From NCBI GenBank assembly GCA_937967755.1, contig CALBTA010000376.1, forward strand, positions 1-5,625: a stretch of DNA of 5,625 nucleotides, written 5' to 3'. The first letter of the stretch is position 1. Each line of letters begins with the position of its first letter. This document shows, piece after piece, positions 5,025-5,625 of the stretch. Source of the DNA: an uncultured Planctomycetaceae bacterium. Its GTDB lineage: Bacteria > Planctomycetota > Planctomycetia > Pirellulales > Pirellulaceae. Made by a program: the position numbers and the translations under genes. The notes beneath the pieces are model-generated. The model saw nothing but the letters and a program-made list of their open reading frames with translations, was not told where the DNA came from and searched no databases.

Positions 5025-5625
5025 TTACCGCACACTGCGCCCAGTTGACTTCGTTTTCTCCAACAGCGCCTTCAGCCGCTTGACCACTTCGGGGTGTTTT
5101 TCGTATAGGTTCTTCGTCTCGCCGGGGTCGTCGGCCAGGTTGTAGAGTTGGCCGGGCGCGTCGGGCGCAGCGTTGGGCAGGGCGAACTGTTGCAGTGGGC
5201 CGCGGTCGTAGCGGTTTCCGCCGGAGCCTTGGTGGTCGAGGTACTTCCAATCGCCTTGGCGAATCGCTAGGTCGAGGCTGATCGTTTGGTGCAGCGTGTA
5301 ATCGCGGATCGGCTGTTCGCCTTGCTCGCCTAGCAACACCGGCAGCATGTCGAAACTGTCTTCCGCCGCATCGTCGGGAATCTTCTGGCCGGCAATGGCG
5401 GCACAGGTGGCCATGATGTCGGTCAGGCACATCGTCTGATCGGTGGTGCTTCCCGCTTTGATCTTGCCGGGCCAGCGGGCGATCATGGGCACGCGGTGTC
5501 CCCCTTCCCAATTGTCGCGCTTCATGCCGCGCCAGGGGTGGCTGCCGTCATGCCCATGATCCTTCCGCATGGCGACGACGGTCGGCACCTCTGGCCCGTT
5601 GTCGCTGGAAAACATCACCAGCGTG
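5025..5625 (-). CDS. arylsulfatase (S1 family), C-terminal 200 codons, cut by the right edge
   Basis: The C-terminal part of an arylsulfatase A-type sulfatase; the reading frame is open through the right edge, so the 5' end is outside. The visible part opens TLVMFSSDNGPEVP, where the D-N pair (D at 5603-5601) supplies metal ligands. It continues with GMKRDNWEGGHRVP, whose Lys sits five residues before EGG, as does the sulfate-binding Lys of human arylsulfatase A. LYNLADDPGETKNLYEKHPE is the usual closing segment. The N-terminal part, roughly 280-320 residues judged from family length, with the signal peptide and the CxPSR site, is not visible, so activity cannot be assessed. The stop is TAA 5027-5025. 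It is the most upstream visible member of the minus-strand set and belongs to a different sulfatase subgroup from the one at 2033-3505, which suggests two different sulfate positions or sugars. Any edge start such as GTG 5618 would be artificial. Confidence 0.92.
   Translation of the reverse strand, partial: TLVMFSSDNGPEVPTVVAMRKDHGHDGSHPWRGMKRDNWEGGHRVPMIARWPGKIKAGSTTDQTMCLTDIMATCAAIAGQKIPDDAAEDSFDMLPVLLGEQGEQPIRDYTLHQTISLDLAIRQGDWKYLDHQGSGGNRYDRGPLQQFALPNAAPDAPGQLYNLADDPGETKNLYEKHPEVVKRLKALLEKTKSTGRSVR

Noticed and set aside
4966..5511. 181-codon minus-strand frame overlapping the arylsulfatase
   Set aside because: It is an out-of-frame reading of the same strand with Arg/Pro-rich low-complexity translation; the other frame holds clear sulfatase motifs.
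1..5625. CRISPR array, tRNA/rRNA, insertion sequence, attachment site or defence system
   Set aside because: I found no regularly spaced repeats, tRNA-like cloverleaf, transposase or integrase motif, terminal inverted repeats or known defence domain.

Overview
The window looks like chromosomal DNA from a planctomycete-type bacterium (Planctomycetota, Pirellulales-like). This is inferred from gene content: two secreted formylglycine-type sulfatases flank a secreted calcineurin-like phosphoesterase, next to a protein with a PEP-CTERM sorting tail. Sulfatase-rich clusters and PEP-CTERM proteins are typical of that phylum and also occur in Verrucomicrobiota and Lentisphaerota. No rRNA, tRNA, CRISPR array, insertion sequence or integrase was recognised.

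Layout. Bases 1-586 hold no convincing complete gene and are AT-richer than the rest (24 of 60 bases are G/C in 241-300). This stretch carries several inverted repeats, a strong sigma70-like promoter on the minus strand (269-296), and a possible 5' fragment of a minus-strand gene leaving the left edge (88 to 1). A 22-bp imperfect palindrome followed by a T-rich run (519-554) lies just ahead of the first clear gene. Bases 587-2026 (+) encode a 479-residue exported PEP-CTERM protein whose central part appears to be two copies of one domain.

The rest of the window is a minus-strand gene set, probably one transcript, read right to left. It starts with the C-terminal 200 codons of an arylsulfatase (5625-5025, cut by the right edge). 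Next comes a two-domain phosphoesterase with a C-terminal NTF2/SnoaL-like domain (4943-3519), then an iduronate-2-sulfatase-like enzyme (3505-2033). The last gene converges on the PEP-CTERM gene, with 6 bp between the stop codons.

How they may work together (inference). The two complete enzymes have signal peptides, and the partial arylsulfatase belongs to a family that is usually exported. The set therefore suggests stripping of sulfate, and perhaps phosphate, esters from complex polysaccharide in the periplasm or outside the cell. The PEP-CTERM protein would be a surface or matrix protein, but its link to the enzymes is positional only. The sulfatase-maturating enzyme and the exosortase these proteins need are not in the window.

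The least ordinary items are the internal duplication in the PEP-CTERM protein, the phosphoesterase-NTF2 fusion with an altered metal-site signature, the pair of similarly built palindromes in the leader region, and the orphan minus-strand promoter.
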